A stretch of 64,000 bases of DNA from Martinezella lusitana (GCF_900094565.1 NZ_FMAF01000003.1:434001-498000); one strand, 5' to 3'. Shown: positions 32,299-41,771, counted from the stretch's first letter. The notes: generated by a model not told the origin, from the sequence alone. Numbers and translations are program-made.

Positions 32299-33087
32299 AT
32301 GTCCAGACCGATCATCGCCATTCCCGCAGATATCCGCGAGTTCGACGGCGCGACCTGGCATGCGGTGCAGCAACAATACGTCCAGGCCACCGTCAAGGCT
32401 GCGGGACTGATGGCGCTGATCGTCCCGGCGCTGGAAGAAGAGAATGATGCGGACGCCATTCTGGACCGCGTCGACGGACTGCTCGTCTCCGGCTCTGCCA
32501 GCAACGTTAATCCATCGCTCTATGGCAAAGAGGCTCTTGAAAGCGACGGTCCTTTCGATCCGGCACGCGATGCGACATCTTTGCCGCTCATCCGCCGGGC
32601 CATCGATCGCGCCATTCCCATGCTTGCCATCTGCCGCGGCATTCAGGAACTGAACGTCGCCCTCGGCGGCACGCTTGCAAGCGAGATCCACGAACAGCCG
32701 GGCATCTGGGACCATCGCAAGCCGCAGGATGTCGATCGCGATACGATGTATTCCATCCGCCAGAGCGTTTTCGTCAAGGACGGCTCCTGCATCGCCCGCG
32801 TCATCGGCCCGGGCGAAGTGCGGGTCAACTCGCTGCATCGTCAGGCGATTGCCGATACGGCCCCGAGACTGCAGGTAGAGGCTCTGGCCGAAGACGGCAC
32901 GATCGAAGCCGTCTCCGTCATCGGCGCGAAGGCCTTTGCCGTCGGCGTGCAATGGCATCCGGAATATTGGGCGGAAACGGACTCGCCGTCACGCAAGCTC
33001 TTTGTGGCATTCGGCGACGCCGTGCGCGACTATGCTGCGAGCAAGGAGCGGCTCGTCGCCGCTTCTCATCAGCAAAAAGCCGTTTGA
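32299..33087 (+). CDS. Class I glutamine amidotransferase-like hydrolase (PuuD type)
   Basis: 262 residues. The nucleophile elbow MLAICRGIQELN and the QWHPEYW segment supply the Cys-His-Glu triad of gamma-glutamyl-gamma-aminobutyrate hydrolases (PuuD), which release GABA in the glutamylated putrescine pathway. Other puu genes are absent here, so the substrate stays open. A GGAG lies about 7 bases before the ATG. It is monocistronic and convergent with the dehydrogenase gene (stop codons abut). Confidence 0.88.
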   Translation: MSRPIIAIPADIREFDGATWHAVQQQYVQATVKAAGLMALIVPALEEENDADAILDRVDGLLVSGSASNVNPSLYGKEALESDGPFDPARDATSLPLIRRAIDRAIPMLAICRGIQELNVALGGTLASEIHEQPGIWDHRKPQDVDRDTMYSIRQSVFVKDGSCIARVIGPGEVRVNSLHRQAIADTAPRLQVEALAEDGTIEAVSVIGAKAFAVGVQWHPEYWAETDSPSRKLFVAFGDAVRDYAASKERLVAASHQQKAV

Positions 33088-34056
33088 TCAGCCGCGCGGC
33101 TTGACCGGAGTTTCCGGCACCGGCGTCAGCGGCTTGCCCTTTTCGAACCACTCGATGATGTTGTCGGCGACGAGATCGGCCATAGCGTCGCGTGTTGGCA
33201 CAGAGGCGGAAGCCACATGCGGCAATAACGAAACGTTCGGCAGCGTGAGATAGCCGGCCGGAACATTAGGCTCGTCGTAAAACACGTCGAGGCCCGCGGC
33301 GCCGAGCGTTCCGTTGCCGAGTGCCGCGATCAGGGCGTCGTCGTCGACGGACCAACCGCGACCGACATTGATGAACACGCCTCGCGGTCCAAGCGCCGAA
33401 AGGATCTCGGCATTGATCACCTTATGCGTTTCCGGCGTCTTAGGCACGATGGAGATCAGCGTATCCACCGATTGAGCCATCTCCTTCAGGGTCGGATAGT
33501 AGTCGTAGGGCAACGAGTCGCGCGGCGAGCGCGTGTGATAGCCGATCTTCACCTTGAACGGCTCAAGCCTTCTCGCGATCTCCAGGCCGATGCGGCCGAG
33601 ACCGTAAATGCCGACTCGGCGTCCCTTCATCGAGAAGGGCGAGAGCGGAAAGGCACCATCCTTCACCCAGCGCCCATCGCGCAGCCAGCTTTCCGCTTTC
33701 GGAAATTGCCGCAGCGTGTTCAGCAGAAGAGCGATCGCCGTGTCGGCAACTTCATCGTTCAGGACATCGGGCGTGTTGGTGACGACGATCCCCTTCGAGG
33801 CGGCATGCTTGACGTCGATGCCGTCATAACCGACGCCGAAATTGGCGATGACTTCGAGATGCGGAAAGGCATCGATCCAGGCGGCATTCACGCCACCGGC
33901 GACCGCAATGCCGCGCACACGCGCCGCGACGTCCGCATCGACCTGAGGCCCATCGGTGCGATCGACGGAGACGACCTCGAATTGCTTCCCAAGCCTTTCA
34001 AGAACACGCGGGTGTATCTTCCCCGGAACGAGGACGGTAGTGCGATTATCGGACAT
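33088..34056 (-). CDS. D-isomer specific 2-hydroxyacid dehydrogenase
   Basis: 322 residues, two Rossmann lobes. The NAD(P) motif GIYGLGRIGLEIARR is at about 149-163, the catalytic arginine lies in VFINVGRGWSVDD, and the histidine in SLLPHVASAS. It belongs to the glyoxylate/hydroxypyruvate reductase-like group (GhrB, 2-ketogluconate reductase). It lies 29 bases downstream of a LacI-type regulator gene on the same strand, so the two probably form an operon and the regulator probably controls this enzyme. Confidence 0.9.
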   Translation of the reverse strand: MSDNRTTVLVPGKIHPRVLERLGKQFEVVSVDRTDGPQVDADVAARVRGIAVAGGVNAAWIDAFPHLEVIANFGVGYDGIDVKHAASKGIVVTNTPDVLNDEVADTAIALLLNTLRQFPKAESWLRDGRWVKDGAFPLSPFSMKGRRVGIYGLGRIGLEIARRLEPFKVKIGYHTRSPRDSLPYDYYPTLKEMAQSVDTLISIVPKTPETHKVINAEILSALGPRGVFINVGRGWSVDDDALIAALGNGTLGAAGLDVFYDEPNVPAGYLTLPNVSLLPHVASASVPTRDAMADLVADNIIEWFEKGKPLTPVPETPVKPRG

Positions 34057-34085
34057 GGATCTTCCTCTTGAGAAACGGTTCGGCG

Positions 34086-35108
34086 CTACTGGCGAGCTTT
34101 GTAGGGCGTCGTCGACTGGCGGATGCGCATTTCCGGCTTGATGAGATGAATACCATCCGGCTCATGGCTTCCCGCTAACCTATCCAAAAGTGCTCGCGCT
34201 GCAAGCCTTCCGACCTCGGCCTGGCCGTTCCACACAGTGGTCAGCGCAGGCGTTGCGATCGCCGCCTCCTCCAGGTCGTCATAGCCGGTGACCGAGATGT
34301 CCCGTCCCGGCACGAGACCCGCGCGGGAAATGCCGTTCATGAGGCCGATGGCGACCAGATCGTTCCAGCAGACCGCCGCGGTCGGCTTCTGCGGCAGCGA
34401 CAGGAAATGCACGGCTGCCTCGAAACCGCCCTGCTTGGAGCGCGCGCCGGGAATGCGCAGATCGGGATCGACTTCGATGCCCGCCTTGCGCAGCGCATTG
34501 ACATAGCCCTGATAACGGTCGCGCCCGGTCGAGGTCTGGTCCGTGCCGCCGATCATGGCGATGGTGCGATGACCGAGGCTGATCAGGTGATTGGTCGCAA
34601 GCGAAATTCCGTAGCTGTCGTCGCCGCGAAAGGTCGGCAGATCCAGCGCCTCGATCTGGCGCGCCACAAGAATGGCCGGCATGCCGTTTTCTTCCGCCAG
34701 CTCGAAATCTTCAGGCGGCGTTCCAATCGCCGGCGACATGATGACACCGTCGCCGCCGAGCTGCAGCAGCGTCTCGATGAAGGTCCGCTGCTTCTCGACC
34801 GAATCATAATGGTTGGAAAGGATGAAGGTGTGGCGGCTGCGGTCGAGCTCGCTTTCGATCGCCTTGAGGATTTCCCCGTAAAAGGGGTTCATGATGTCGT
34901 GAACGACGACGCCGATGATCCCGGACCGCGATGTCCTGAGACTGGCCGCGCGACGGTTGTAGATATAACCCAGCGCGCGAGCCTGATCCTTGATCTTTTC
35001 GCGCGTGTTGGTCGCGACCAGCGGACTGTCGCGTAAGGCTAAGGATACCGTTGCTGTTGAAATGCCAAGCGTTTCCGCAATCGTCGAAAGCTTTATCTTT
35101 TGCGCCAC
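34086..35108 (-). CDS. LacI-family transcriptional regulator
   Basis: 340 residues. The N-terminal helix-turn-helix KLSTIAETLGISTATVSLAL is followed by the hinge (ALGYIYNRRAASLRTSRSG) and a periplasmic-binding-like ligand domain. I choose the GTG at 35108 because GGGAGG is 6 bases upstream; a GTG at 35114 abuts that site. The ligand is unknown. The leader is AT-rich with a perfect 10-base palindrome TTTAATTAAA at 35177-35186, a possible operator site. Confidence 0.92.
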   Translation of the reverse strand: MAQKIKLSTIAETLGISTATVSLALRDSPLVATNTREKIKDQARALGYIYNRRAASLRTSRSGIIGVVVHDIMNPFYGEILKAIESELDRSRHTFILSNHYDSVEKQRTFIETLLQLGGDGVIMSPAIGTPPEDFELAEENGMPAILVARQIEALDLPTFRGDDSYGISLATNHLISLGHRTIAMIGGTDQTSTGRDRYQGYVNALRKAGIEVDPDLRIPGARSKQGGFEAAVHFLSLPQKPTAAVCWNDLVAIGLMNGISRAGLVPGRDISVTGYDDLEEAAIATPALTTVWNGQAEVGRLAARALLDRLAGSHEPDGIHLIKPEMRIRQSTTPYKARQ

Positions 35109-35226
35109 GCGCACCCTCCCCGTGAAACGCAGCCATATTCACATTCCGTCGTTTAACGATTCCGGAATTTAAAATATTTAATTAAAAGGTTTAATCACGT
35201 CGTGCAACTTGAATTCTCGGGGATTC

Positions 35227-35739
35227 TCAAAATTCGTCTTCGTCCTCGTCGTCATCGCCGGCCTGGAGATTGCTTTCGATCGCCTTGAGCAGGCGCACGA
35301 GCGAGCGGATGTCCTTCTCGGAGAAGCCGCGTGTAGCGAGTTCGTCACAACTGGCCGCCGAGCTTTCGATCTCGCTGACGCTGTTGCGCCCCGTTTCGGT
35401 AAGATAGACCTTGGTCAGTCGGGCATCCTCGGCATCCGGCCGCCGCTCGACGAAGCCCTGCGCCTCCATGCGGCCGATCGTACGTGTCATCGTCGGCGCC
35501 TTGACGCCGAGCTTCTGCGCCAGCGATCCGGCGGGTAAGCCGTCGCTTGCCGCGAGCGCGAGAATGACGCCATCCTGCCCGGCATAAAGACCGCTCGCCG
35601 TAAGGCTCCGCGTTATCACCGTACGCATCGACCGCGCCGCCTGCGTCAATGCTGGCGACAGATCGGCAAGCGTGTAGTCGCGGTGATCCTTCTTTTTACC
35701 TGACTTACTTTTCTTCCCGACCTTGTTCTTCTTACCCAT
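35227..35739 (-). CDS. MarR-family regulator with charged tails
   Basis: 170 residues. The winged-helix core (about 45-145) has LPAGSLAQKLGVKAPTMTRT as recognition helices and RRPDAEDARLTKVYLTETG as the wing. The first 19 residues are a Lys-rich tail (MGKKNKVGKKSKSGKKKD) and the last nine are almost all acidic (GDDDEDEDEF). It is divergent from the creatininase-family gene with an 86-base gap, so regulation of that gene and of itself is likely. Confidence 0.9.
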   Translation of the reverse strand: MGKKNKVGKKSKSGKKKDHRDYTLADLSPALTQAARSMRTVITRSLTASGLYAGQDGVILALAASDGLPAGSLAQKLGVKAPTMTRTIGRMEAQGFVERRPDAEDARLTKVYLTETGRNSVSEIESSAASCDELATRGFSEKDIRSLVRLLKAIESNLQAGDDDEDEDEF

Positions 35740-35825
35740 CGTGATTCCGTTGACCTTTTCGCCGATGCGCCATCACGCTATGACATTGCGCAGGTTATTG
35801 ACATAAACAAGAGGCACACCCTCAG

Positions 35826-36617
35826 ATGGCGCATCCTTTGCCATGTTTCGACGACAATGATGGGACATTGACGCCGCGGGAACGGGCAAACTGGATCGCC
35901 GTGCTGCCGCTTGGCGCCTATGAGCAACACGGCCCGCATCTGCCCTTCGAGACCGACACGCTGATCGCCGAAGGCATCGTCTCGCGTCTGAAGGTTGCCC
36001 TGCCCGCCAACTTACCCGTCACCTTCCTGGCCGTCGAGCCTGTCGGCTACTCCGTCGAGCATATGGACGTCGCCGGTTCGAAGACCCTGGCCTTCGACGA
36101 AGCCATCAGCCGCTGGCTCGGCATCGCCGAGCGGATGAGCGGGCTCGGCATCCGCAAACTCGTCATGCTCAATGCCCACGGCGGAAACTCACCGCTCATG
36201 ACCATCGTCGCGACGGAAGCGCGCATGCGCTTCGCCATGCTGGCGGTGGCAACCAGCTGGACCCGCTTCGGCATTCCGGACGGACTGATCGCGCCTGATG
36301 ACAAGGCCATCGACATTCACGGCGGCGATATCGAGACTTCTGTCATGCTTGCCCTGCATCCTGAAAAAGTCGATATGTCGAAGGCTGCGGATTTCCCATC
36401 CCTGCAGTCCGACTATATGGAGCGCTTCAAGCACTTGCGAGCCTATGGGCCGCATGCATTCGGCTGGAAGATGTCCGATCTGAGCACTCAGGGTGTCACC
36501 GGCAATGCTGGCGCCGCCACAGCGGAAAAAGGCGAAAGGCTGATTGCGCATGCGGTGCAAGGGCTTGTCGAACTGCTTGAGGATGTCGACAGCTTCGATG
36601 TGACGACGCTGACTTGA
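35826..36617 (+). CDS. Creatininase-family metal amidohydrolase
   Basis: 263 residues. Metal-site motifs of the family are present: PLGAYEQHGPHLPFETD (Glu, His, Asp), LNAHGGNSPLM and DIHGGDIETSVML. Members cleave cyclic or linear amides (creatinine, MftE-type peptides, formamidopyrimidine deformylation), so the exact substrate is unclear. The TTGACATAAAC stretch before the gene may be part of a promoter. It is divergent from the MarR gene. Confidence 0.88.
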   Translation: MAHPLPCFDDNDGTLTPRERANWIAVLPLGAYEQHGPHLPFETDTLIAEGIVSRLKVALPANLPVTFLAVEPVGYSVEHMDVAGSKTLAFDEAISRWLGIAERMSGLGIRKLVMLNAHGGNSPLMTIVATEARMRFAMLAVATSWTRFGIPDGLIAPDDKAIDIHGGDIETSVMLALHPEKVDMSKAADFPSLQSDYMERFKHLRAYGPHAFGWKMSDLSTQGVTGNAGAATAEKGERLIAHAVQGLVELLEDVDSFDVTTLT

Positions 36618-36649
36618 CCAGGCGACCCAATCTCCTGATCCCAAACCTA

Positions 36650-36666
36650 ATGTGATCTTATAACAT
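36650..36666. promoter_or_regulatory. Zur-box-like palindrome
   Basis: The 17-base stretch ATGTGATCTTATAACAT pairs at 6 of 8 positions around its centre. It resembles the ATGTTATA..ATAACAT pattern described for Zur sites in alphaproteobacteria. It lies about 90-110 bases before the COG0523 GTPase start, a suitable place for repression by zinc-loaded Zur. The match is by eye. Confidence 0.45.
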
Positions 36667-36758
36667 ACAAAAGCCTTTGAACTGACGCTGCCAACTCCTT
36701 ATATGGAACCCGATCAATGTCCGCTCCCCGGGGCAACCTTCCATATTTCGAGGCTCCC

Positions 36759-37850
36759 ATGACCGAAACAGCCACGCAAAAGCCCATTCCCGTTACCGTT
36801 CTCACCGGCTATCTCGGCGCCGGCAAGACGACGCTGCTCAATCGCATCCTCTCCGAAAACCACGGCAAGAAATACGCCGTCATCGTCAACGAGTTCGGCG
36901 AGATCGGCATCGACAACGACCTCATCGTCGAGTCGGATGAAGAAATCTACGAGATGAACAATGGCTGCGTCTGCTGCACGGTGCGCGGCGACCTCATCCG
37001 CGTCGTCGAGGGCCTGATGCGCCGCCCTGGCCGCTTTGACGGCATTATCGTCGAAACGACGGGCCTTGCCGATCCGGTTCCCGTCGCCCAGACCTTTTTC
37101 ATGGACGACGACGTCCGCGCCAAGACCGAACTCGACGCCGTCGTTGCGCTTGTCGACGCCAAGCACCTTCCGCTGCGCCTGAAGGACAGCCGCGAGGCCG
37201 AAGACCAGATCGCTTTTGCCGACGTTGTCGTCATCAACAAGTCCGATCTCGTATCGCCGGCCGAGCTGGCCCAGATCGAGGACATCGTCCGCGCGATCAA
37301 CCCGGCCGCCCGCGTCTACAAGACGACCCGCTCCGGCGTCGACCTCGCCCGCGTGCTGAACCAGGGCGCCTTCAATCTGGAACGGGCTCTCGAAAACGAC
37401 CCGCATTTCCTCGAGCACGGCCATGACGACCATGTCTGCGGCCCGGATTGCAATCATGACCATCACGACCATGATCACCACCATCATGGCCACGACCATC
37501 ACCACCATGATCATGACCACCATAGCCACGCCCCTTCGCCCATCCACGACGTGACCGTGCAATCGGTGTCGCTGCGCGGCGGCGAGATGAATGCGGAGCG
37601 CTTCTTCCCCTGGATCCAGAAGATCACGCAGACTCAGGGGCCGAACATCCTGCGCCTCAAAGGCATCATCGCCTTCAAGAACGATCCGGAGCGCTATGTC
37701 GTCCAAGGCGTGCACATGATCATCGAGGGCGACCATCAGCGTGCCTGGAAGGATGGCGAAAAGCATGAGAGCCGCCTGGTCTTCATCGGCCGCGAACTCG
37801 ACCGCGAAAAGCTGGAAGCAAGCTTCAAGGCTTGCGAGGCGTCTGCCTGA
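36759..37850 (+). CDS. COG0523/CobW-family GTPase with His-rich loop (putative zinc metallochaperone)
   Basis: 363 residues. Walker [10 protein letters not shown] (about 17-25), the metal-binding CVCC at 70-73, and NKSD for guanine recognition. Residues 216-257 are a His/Asp loop with more than 20 histidines and two cysteines ([10 protein letters not shown]). The C-terminal CobW domain follows. Such proteins hydrolyse GTP to hand metal to target proteins; ZigA/YciC-type members are zinc-related. I prefer the ATG at 36759 (GAGG 5 bases upstream) over 36717. Its stop overlaps the next start (TGATG). A Zur-like site lies upstream. Confidence 0.9.
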   Translation: MTETATQKPIPVTVLTGYLGAGKTTLLNRILSENHGKKYAVIVNEFGEIGIDNDLIVESDEEIYEMNNGCVCCTVRGDLIRVVEGLMRRPGRFDGIIVETTGLADPVPVAQTFFMDDDVRAKTELDAVVALVDAKHLPLRLKDSREAEDQIAFADVVVINKSDLVSPAELAQIEDIVRAINPAARVYKTTRSGVDLARVLNQGAFNLERALENDPHFLEHGHDDHVCGPDCNHDHHDHDHHHHGHDHHHHDHDHHSHAPSPIHDVTVQSVSLRGGEMNAERFFPWIQKITQTQGPNILRLKGIIAFKNDPERYVVQGVHMIIEGDHQRAWKDGEKHESRLVFIGRELDREKLEASFKACEASA

Positions 37851-38839
37851 TGCCGACTGTCGCTCCGCTTGATATCGACGGCCACGTTCTGGCCGTCGAA
37901 TTTTTAGGGGACACCCCCTTCTTCGCCAGCGCCGCCGGCGCAGTTCATCGCCTGGAGGGTGGAGACAAGGTCACCGAGGCCCATCGGGGCATGCTGACCT
38001 GCATTCGCGATCCCCATAGCGACAGCCTGATTTCCGGTGGCGAGGACGGTAAAGTCCTGCGGATTGCGGCCGATGGCAGTGTGACGGTTCTGGCCGAGGT
38101 CCCGCGCAAATGGATCGGGCAGATTGCCGCCGGTCCGCAGGGTGCGGTGGCCTACTCCTATGGAAAGAGCACCTTCGTGCGGCTGTCCGACGGCACGACG
38201 AAGGAGTTTCCGGAAGAACGCACGGTCGAGGGCATCGCCTTCGCTCCCAAGGGCTTGCGCATCGCCGTCGCCCGCTACAACGGCGTGTCGCTTCACTGGG
38301 TCGGCATGAGCGCGCAGCCGGTCAATCTGGAATGGAAGGGCGCCCATACCGGCGTCACCTTCTCGCCGGACGGCCAGTTCATCGTGACAACCATGCAGGA
38401 AAACGCCCTGCATGGCTGGAAGCTGGATGCCAAGCCAGGCGCCGAAGCCAGGCACATGCGCATGACGGGCTATCCCGCCAAGGTGAAATCCCTGTCCTGG
38501 TCCAACAAGGGCAAATGGCTCGCCTCTTCCGGCGCGCCGGCGGCGATCGTCTGGCCTTTCCAGGGCAAGGACGGACCGATGGGCAAGGCGCCGCTCGAGC
38601 TCGGCACCCGCGCCAACATCATGGCGACCTCGGTGAAGTTCCACGCCGCCGAGGATATTCTCGCCATCGGCTTCATCGACGGCATGATCCTGGCGGTCCG
38701 TCTTGGCGACGCCAAGGAAGCGCTCTTGCGCCGGCCGGGCAAGGGTGCGATCACATCGATGAGCTGGAGCAAATCCGGCAAGCTGCTCGCCTTTGCCTCC
38801 GAGGCCGGCGATTGCGGCGTCGTAGACGTTTCCGGTTGA
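37850..38839 (+). CDS. WD40-repeat beta-propeller protein
   Basis: 329 residues without a signal peptide, so cytoplasmic. Repeats are visible as GGEDGKVLRIAADGS, VTFSPDGQFIVTTMQENALH, SWSNKGKWLASSGAPAAIVW and SWSKSGKLLAFASEAGDCGV, consistent with a propeller of about seven blades. No enzymatic motif is seen; a scaffold role is likely. Its ATG overlaps the COG0523 GTPase stop by one base, so the two should be made together and may form a complex. Confidence 0.88.
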   Translation: MPTVAPLDIDGHVLAVEFLGDTPFFASAAGAVHRLEGGDKVTEAHRGMLTCIRDPHSDSLISGGEDGKVLRIAADGSVTVLAEVPRKWIGQIAAGPQGAVAYSYGKSTFVRLSDGTTKEFPEERTVEGIAFAPKGLRIAVARYNGVSLHWVGMSAQPVNLEWKGAHTGVTFSPDGQFIVTTMQENALHGWKLDAKPGAEARHMRMTGYPAKVKSLSWSNKGKWLASSGAPAAIVWPFQGKDGPMGKAPLELGTRANIMATSVKFHAAEDILAIGFIDGMILAVRLGDAKEALLRRPGKGAITSMSWSKSGKLLAFASEAGDCGVVDVSG

Positions 38840-38855
38840 ACAGAAAGACAGGATC

Positions 38856-39671
38856 ATGCCTCAGTCGGGAACGGCAATTGCCGGAAATACCCCTGCCCCA
38901 GCCGAAAACGTCTGGGATGTGATCCGCCGCGAGGCCGCCGAACTCGCTGAGCGCGAGCCGACGCTCGCCCCGCTGCTGCGAGCGCAGATCCTGGCCAGCC
39001 GCTCGGATGCAGACAGCCTTGCCAATGTGCTCGCCGCACGGCTTTGCGTCGTCCGGATCGAGCACGACGATCTGCTTTCGCTGCTGTCCGGCGTGCTGGC
39101 GCGGCATGTCGCAATTCTGCAAGCGACGGAGGCCGATCTCGTCGCCGTGCGCACCCGCGATCCCGCCTGCACGACCTATCTGCATGCGCTTTTGAATTTG
39201 AAGGGCTTTCACGCCCTGCAGACCCACCGCATCGCCCATGCGCTCTGGACCGAAGGCCGCACCGAAATCGCCAGCTGGCTTTCCAACCTCGTCTCGCTCG
39301 TCTTCGGCCCGGATATTCATCCGGCGGCCAGGATCGGTTCTTCCATCATGCTCGATCATGGCTCCGGCATCGTCATCGGCGAGACAGCCGTGATCGAGGA
39401 TGAGGTTTCCATCCTGCAGAACGTCACGCTTGGCGGCACCGGCAAGGAAAGCGGAGACCGGCATCCGAAGATACGCCACGGCGTGATGATCGGCGCCGGC
39501 GCCAAGATCCTCGGCAACATCGAAGTCGGCGCCTTCAGCAAGGTGGCGGCGGGCAGCGTCGTGGTGAAGCCCGTCCCACCCCACTGCACCGTTGCCGGCG
39601 TCCCGGCCACGGTGGTGCGCATCCACCCAGCCGACGAGATCCCGGCGGAAACGATGGATCAGAATATCTAA
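38856..39671 (+). CDS. cysE: Serine O-acetyltransferase
   Basis: Makes O-acetylserine from serine and acetyl-CoA, the first step of cysteine synthesis. 271 residues: an N-terminal helical domain (about 20-145, with RDPACTTYLHALLNLKGFHA) and the left-handed beta-helix of hexapeptide repeats (DHGSGIVIGETAVI, QNVTLGGTGKESGDRHPKI). It follows the WD40 gene by 16 bases on the same strand, so it is probably the third gene of the COG0523 operon. Confidence 0.95.
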   Translation: MPQSGTAIAGNTPAPAENVWDVIRREAAELAEREPTLAPLLRAQILASRSDADSLANVLAARLCVVRIEHDDLLSLLSGVLARHVAILQATEADLVAVRTRDPACTTYLHALLNLKGFHALQTHRIAHALWTEGRTEIASWLSNLVSLVFGPDIHPAARIGSSIMLDHGSGIVIGETAVIEDEVSILQNVTLGGTGKESGDRHPKIRHGVMIGAGAKILGNIEVGAFSKVAAGSVVVKPVPPHCTVAGVPATVVRIHPADEIPAETMDQNI

Positions 39672-40118
39672 TTCTAGTTTCCGAGCCATCGTGGCCACCC
39701 GTCCTTCGAGGCTCCGCCCCCTCTTCGACAGGCTCAGGGGGCTGCGCACATCGGGATAAGGCGGGGTGAGTTCGGAGCCACGACAAACGATTGAGCCTTC
39801 TTTGCCTCCAAGTGGGGAAGAACTAGCCCTCATGGTGAGGGGGCCCAAAGGGCCGTCTCGAACCCCGAGGGCGGGTGATCAGCTGCCTCCCCCGCCCGTG
39901 ACATAAGGTAGCATCGCCAGCGCCGTTATGTCTCGCCAGCATACAAACCTCTCGGTCATCTCAGCAAAATCAGCTGCCCAGCCGCACCCCTTACGCGGTG
40001 CAATCCTCCTCCCCTTCATGGAACTGTCATACTCCGTTGATAGCTCGAAAGAGTTCTCTATGCCCGGCGCGGCGCAACAAGCGCCGGAGCAATGCCCCCA
40101 CTCGAAGAGGATATGACG
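39672..40118. repeat. Intergenic region with mosaic repeat sequence
   Basis: The first half (about 39690-39900) has short palindromic boxes typical of rhizobial intergenic repeats: CCTTCGAGGCTC, CTTCGACAGGCTCAGGGGGC, CCCTCATGGTGAGGG and CAAAGGGCCGTCTCGAACC. The second half is the leader of the phosphoesterase gene with a Pho-box-like site. No coding frame is credible. Confidence 0.55.
40024..40041 (+). promoter_or_regulatory. Pho-box-like sequence
   Basis: CTGTCAT, a 4-base spacer and a degenerate second repeat CGTTGAT follow the 7-4-7 layout of PhoB sites. The first half is perfect and the second matches 4 of 7. It lies about 80 bases before the exported phosphoesterase gene, where PhoB control would make sense. 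Confidence 0.35.
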
Positions 40119-41750
40119 ATGACCAGTCTTTCGCGTCGCGCCGCCCTTGCAGCCGGCAGCGCGCTTACCCTTATTTCGCTCTGTTCCACCGCCGGCGCCG
40201 CCGATATGGCGCCCGCGCCGAATACCGCAACGCCGATCAAGCACCTGGTGGTTATTTTCCAGGAAAACGTCTCTTTCGACCATTACTTCGCGACCTACCC
40301 CAAGGCCGCCAACATCGCCGGCGAGCCGGAATTCAAGGCCGCCGACAACACGCCGACCGACATCAACACGCTGGCAAATGCGGGCCTGCTGGACAACAAT
40401 CCGAACAAGACCAACACGGCGAACGGCGCCGACGCCGCAGCCCCCTTCCGCCTCGATCGCACGCAGGCGGCCACCCAGTCCCAGAACCACGGCTATACTG
40501 CCGAGCAGGCCGCCTATAACAATTTCGCCATGGACCTCTTTCCGGCCAATACCGGCAGGGGCACCAAGGGTGCGGCCGGCGCCTTCGGCACGAAGGGCCA
40601 GGTCATGGGCTATTATGACGGCAACACCGTCACCGCCCTCTGGAATTACGCTCAGCATTACGCACTGAACGACAATTCCTTCTCTACCAACTTTGGCCCC
40701 TCGACCCCCGGCGCCCTGAACCTCATCTCCGGCCAGACCAACGGTGCCATCCTGCCGCCCGGCTACGCGCTGGAAAGCGACGGCACCTATTCGAAGGGGC
40801 GCATCGTGCCCGATGGCAGCGGCGGCTGGACCGCGATCAGCGATTTCGACCCGACAGGCGACGTCTGCTCGACCGGCCAGACGGCCCTGATGTATGGCAA
40901 GAACATCGGCGACATGCTGAACGAGCACAAGATCACCTGGGGCTTCTTCGAAGGCGGCTTCGACCTGACGTTGACCAACCCCGACGGCACGACCGGCTGC
41001 AAGCGTGCGACCACCTCGACCGTCACCAAGGTCAACTACACGGACTACATCCCGCATCACCAGCCGTTCCAGTACTACGCCTCGACCGCCAATCCGACGC
41101 ATGCGCGCCCGTCCTCCGTGGCCGCGATCGGCACCACGGACGCCGCCAACCATCAGTACGACACAACCGACTTCTATGCGGCGCTGAAGAACGGCAACAT
41201 GCCGGCCGTCAGCTTCCTGAAGGCGCCTGCCTATCAGGACGGCCATGCCGGCTATTCCGACCCGCTCGACGAGCAGGAATTCGTGACCCAGGTGGTCAAC
41301 ACCGTCCAGGACTCGCCGGACTGGAAGGACACCGCCATCATCATCCTCTACGACGACTCCGATGGCTGGTATGATCACGCCCATGCAGTCGTCAATCCGT
41401 CCAAACTCGGCGTCAAGGGCTATGACGTGCTGACCGGTGGCGACAGCTGTTCGACCGGCACGCCGCTGCCCGGTGTCAACGGTCAGCCGGCCCAGGGCCG
41501 TTGCGGCTACGGCACGCGTCAGCCGCTGCTGGTCATCTCGCCCTACTCCAAGGTCAACTTCGTCGATCACACGCTGACCGACCAGACCTCGGTCATGCGT
41601 TTCATCGAGGATAACTGGATGGGCGGCGCCCGCCTTGGCGGCGGCTCATTCGATGCCATCTCCGGCTCGCTGAAGGCCATGTTCGACTGGTCCAAGGGCG
41701 ATACGCCGAAGCTGATCCTCGATCCGAAGACCGGCAACCAGGCCTCTTGA
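40119..41750 (+). CDS. Exported phosphoesterase (phospholipase C / acid phosphatase AcpA family)
   Basis: 543 residues. Starts MTSLSRRAALAAGSALTLIS, a Tat-like signal peptide (cleavage near AGAADM). Motifs of the alkaline-phosphatase-superfamily phosphoesterases (PF04185) are present: HLVVIFQENVSFDHYFATYP near the N-terminus, FSTNFGPSTPGALNLISGQT, and DTAIIILYDDSDGWYDHAHA for metal binding. It probably hydrolyses phosphate esters or phospholipids in the periplasm or outside. The ATG at 40119 has GAAGAGG 8 bases upstream; ATGs at 40092 and 40113 are worse placed. The peroxidase gene follows by 21 bases. Confidence 0.88.
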   Translation: MTSLSRRAALAAGSALTLISLCSTAGAADMAPAPNTATPIKHLVVIFQENVSFDHYFATYPKAANIAGEPEFKAADNTPTDINTLANAGLLDNNPNKTNTANGADAAAPFRLDRTQAATQSQNHGYTAEQAAYNNFAMDLFPANTGRGTKGAAGAFGTKGQVMGYYDGNTVTALWNYAQHYALNDNSFSTNFGPSTPGALNLISGQTNGAILPPGYALESDGTYSKGRIVPDGSGGWTAISDFDPTGDVCSTGQTALMYGKNIGDMLNEHKITWGFFEGGFDLTLTNPDGTTGCKRATTSTVTKVNYTDYIPHHQPFQYYASTANPTHARPSSVAAIGTTDAANHQYDTTDFYAALKNGNMPAVSFLKAPAYQDGHAGYSDPLDEQEFVTQVVNTVQDSPDWKDTAIIILYDDSDGWYDHAHAVVNPSKLGVKGYDVLTGGDSCSTGTPLPGVNGQPAQGRCGYGTRQPLLVISPYSKVNFVDHTLTDQTSVMRFIEDNWMGGARLGGGSFDAISGSLKAMFDWSKGDTPKLILDPKTGNQAS

Positions 41751-41771
41751 TGCACAAAGGGGGGGACGGAA

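Noticed and set aside
37440..37535. CAT/CAC/GAC-rich tract considered as a microsatellite or CRISPR-like repeat
   Set aside because: It encodes the His/Asp loop of the COG0523 GTPase in frame, with no regular repeat-spacer pattern.
39690..39900. Possible small RNA gene because of several hairpins
   Set aside because: The boxes look like common intergenic repeats, and I see no promoter and terminator pair.
39879..41570. 563-codon minus-strand frame opposite the phosphoesterase gene
   Set aside because: Gly/Val/Arg-rich antisense frame without domains; the plus-strand gene has clear catalytic motifs and a signal peptide.
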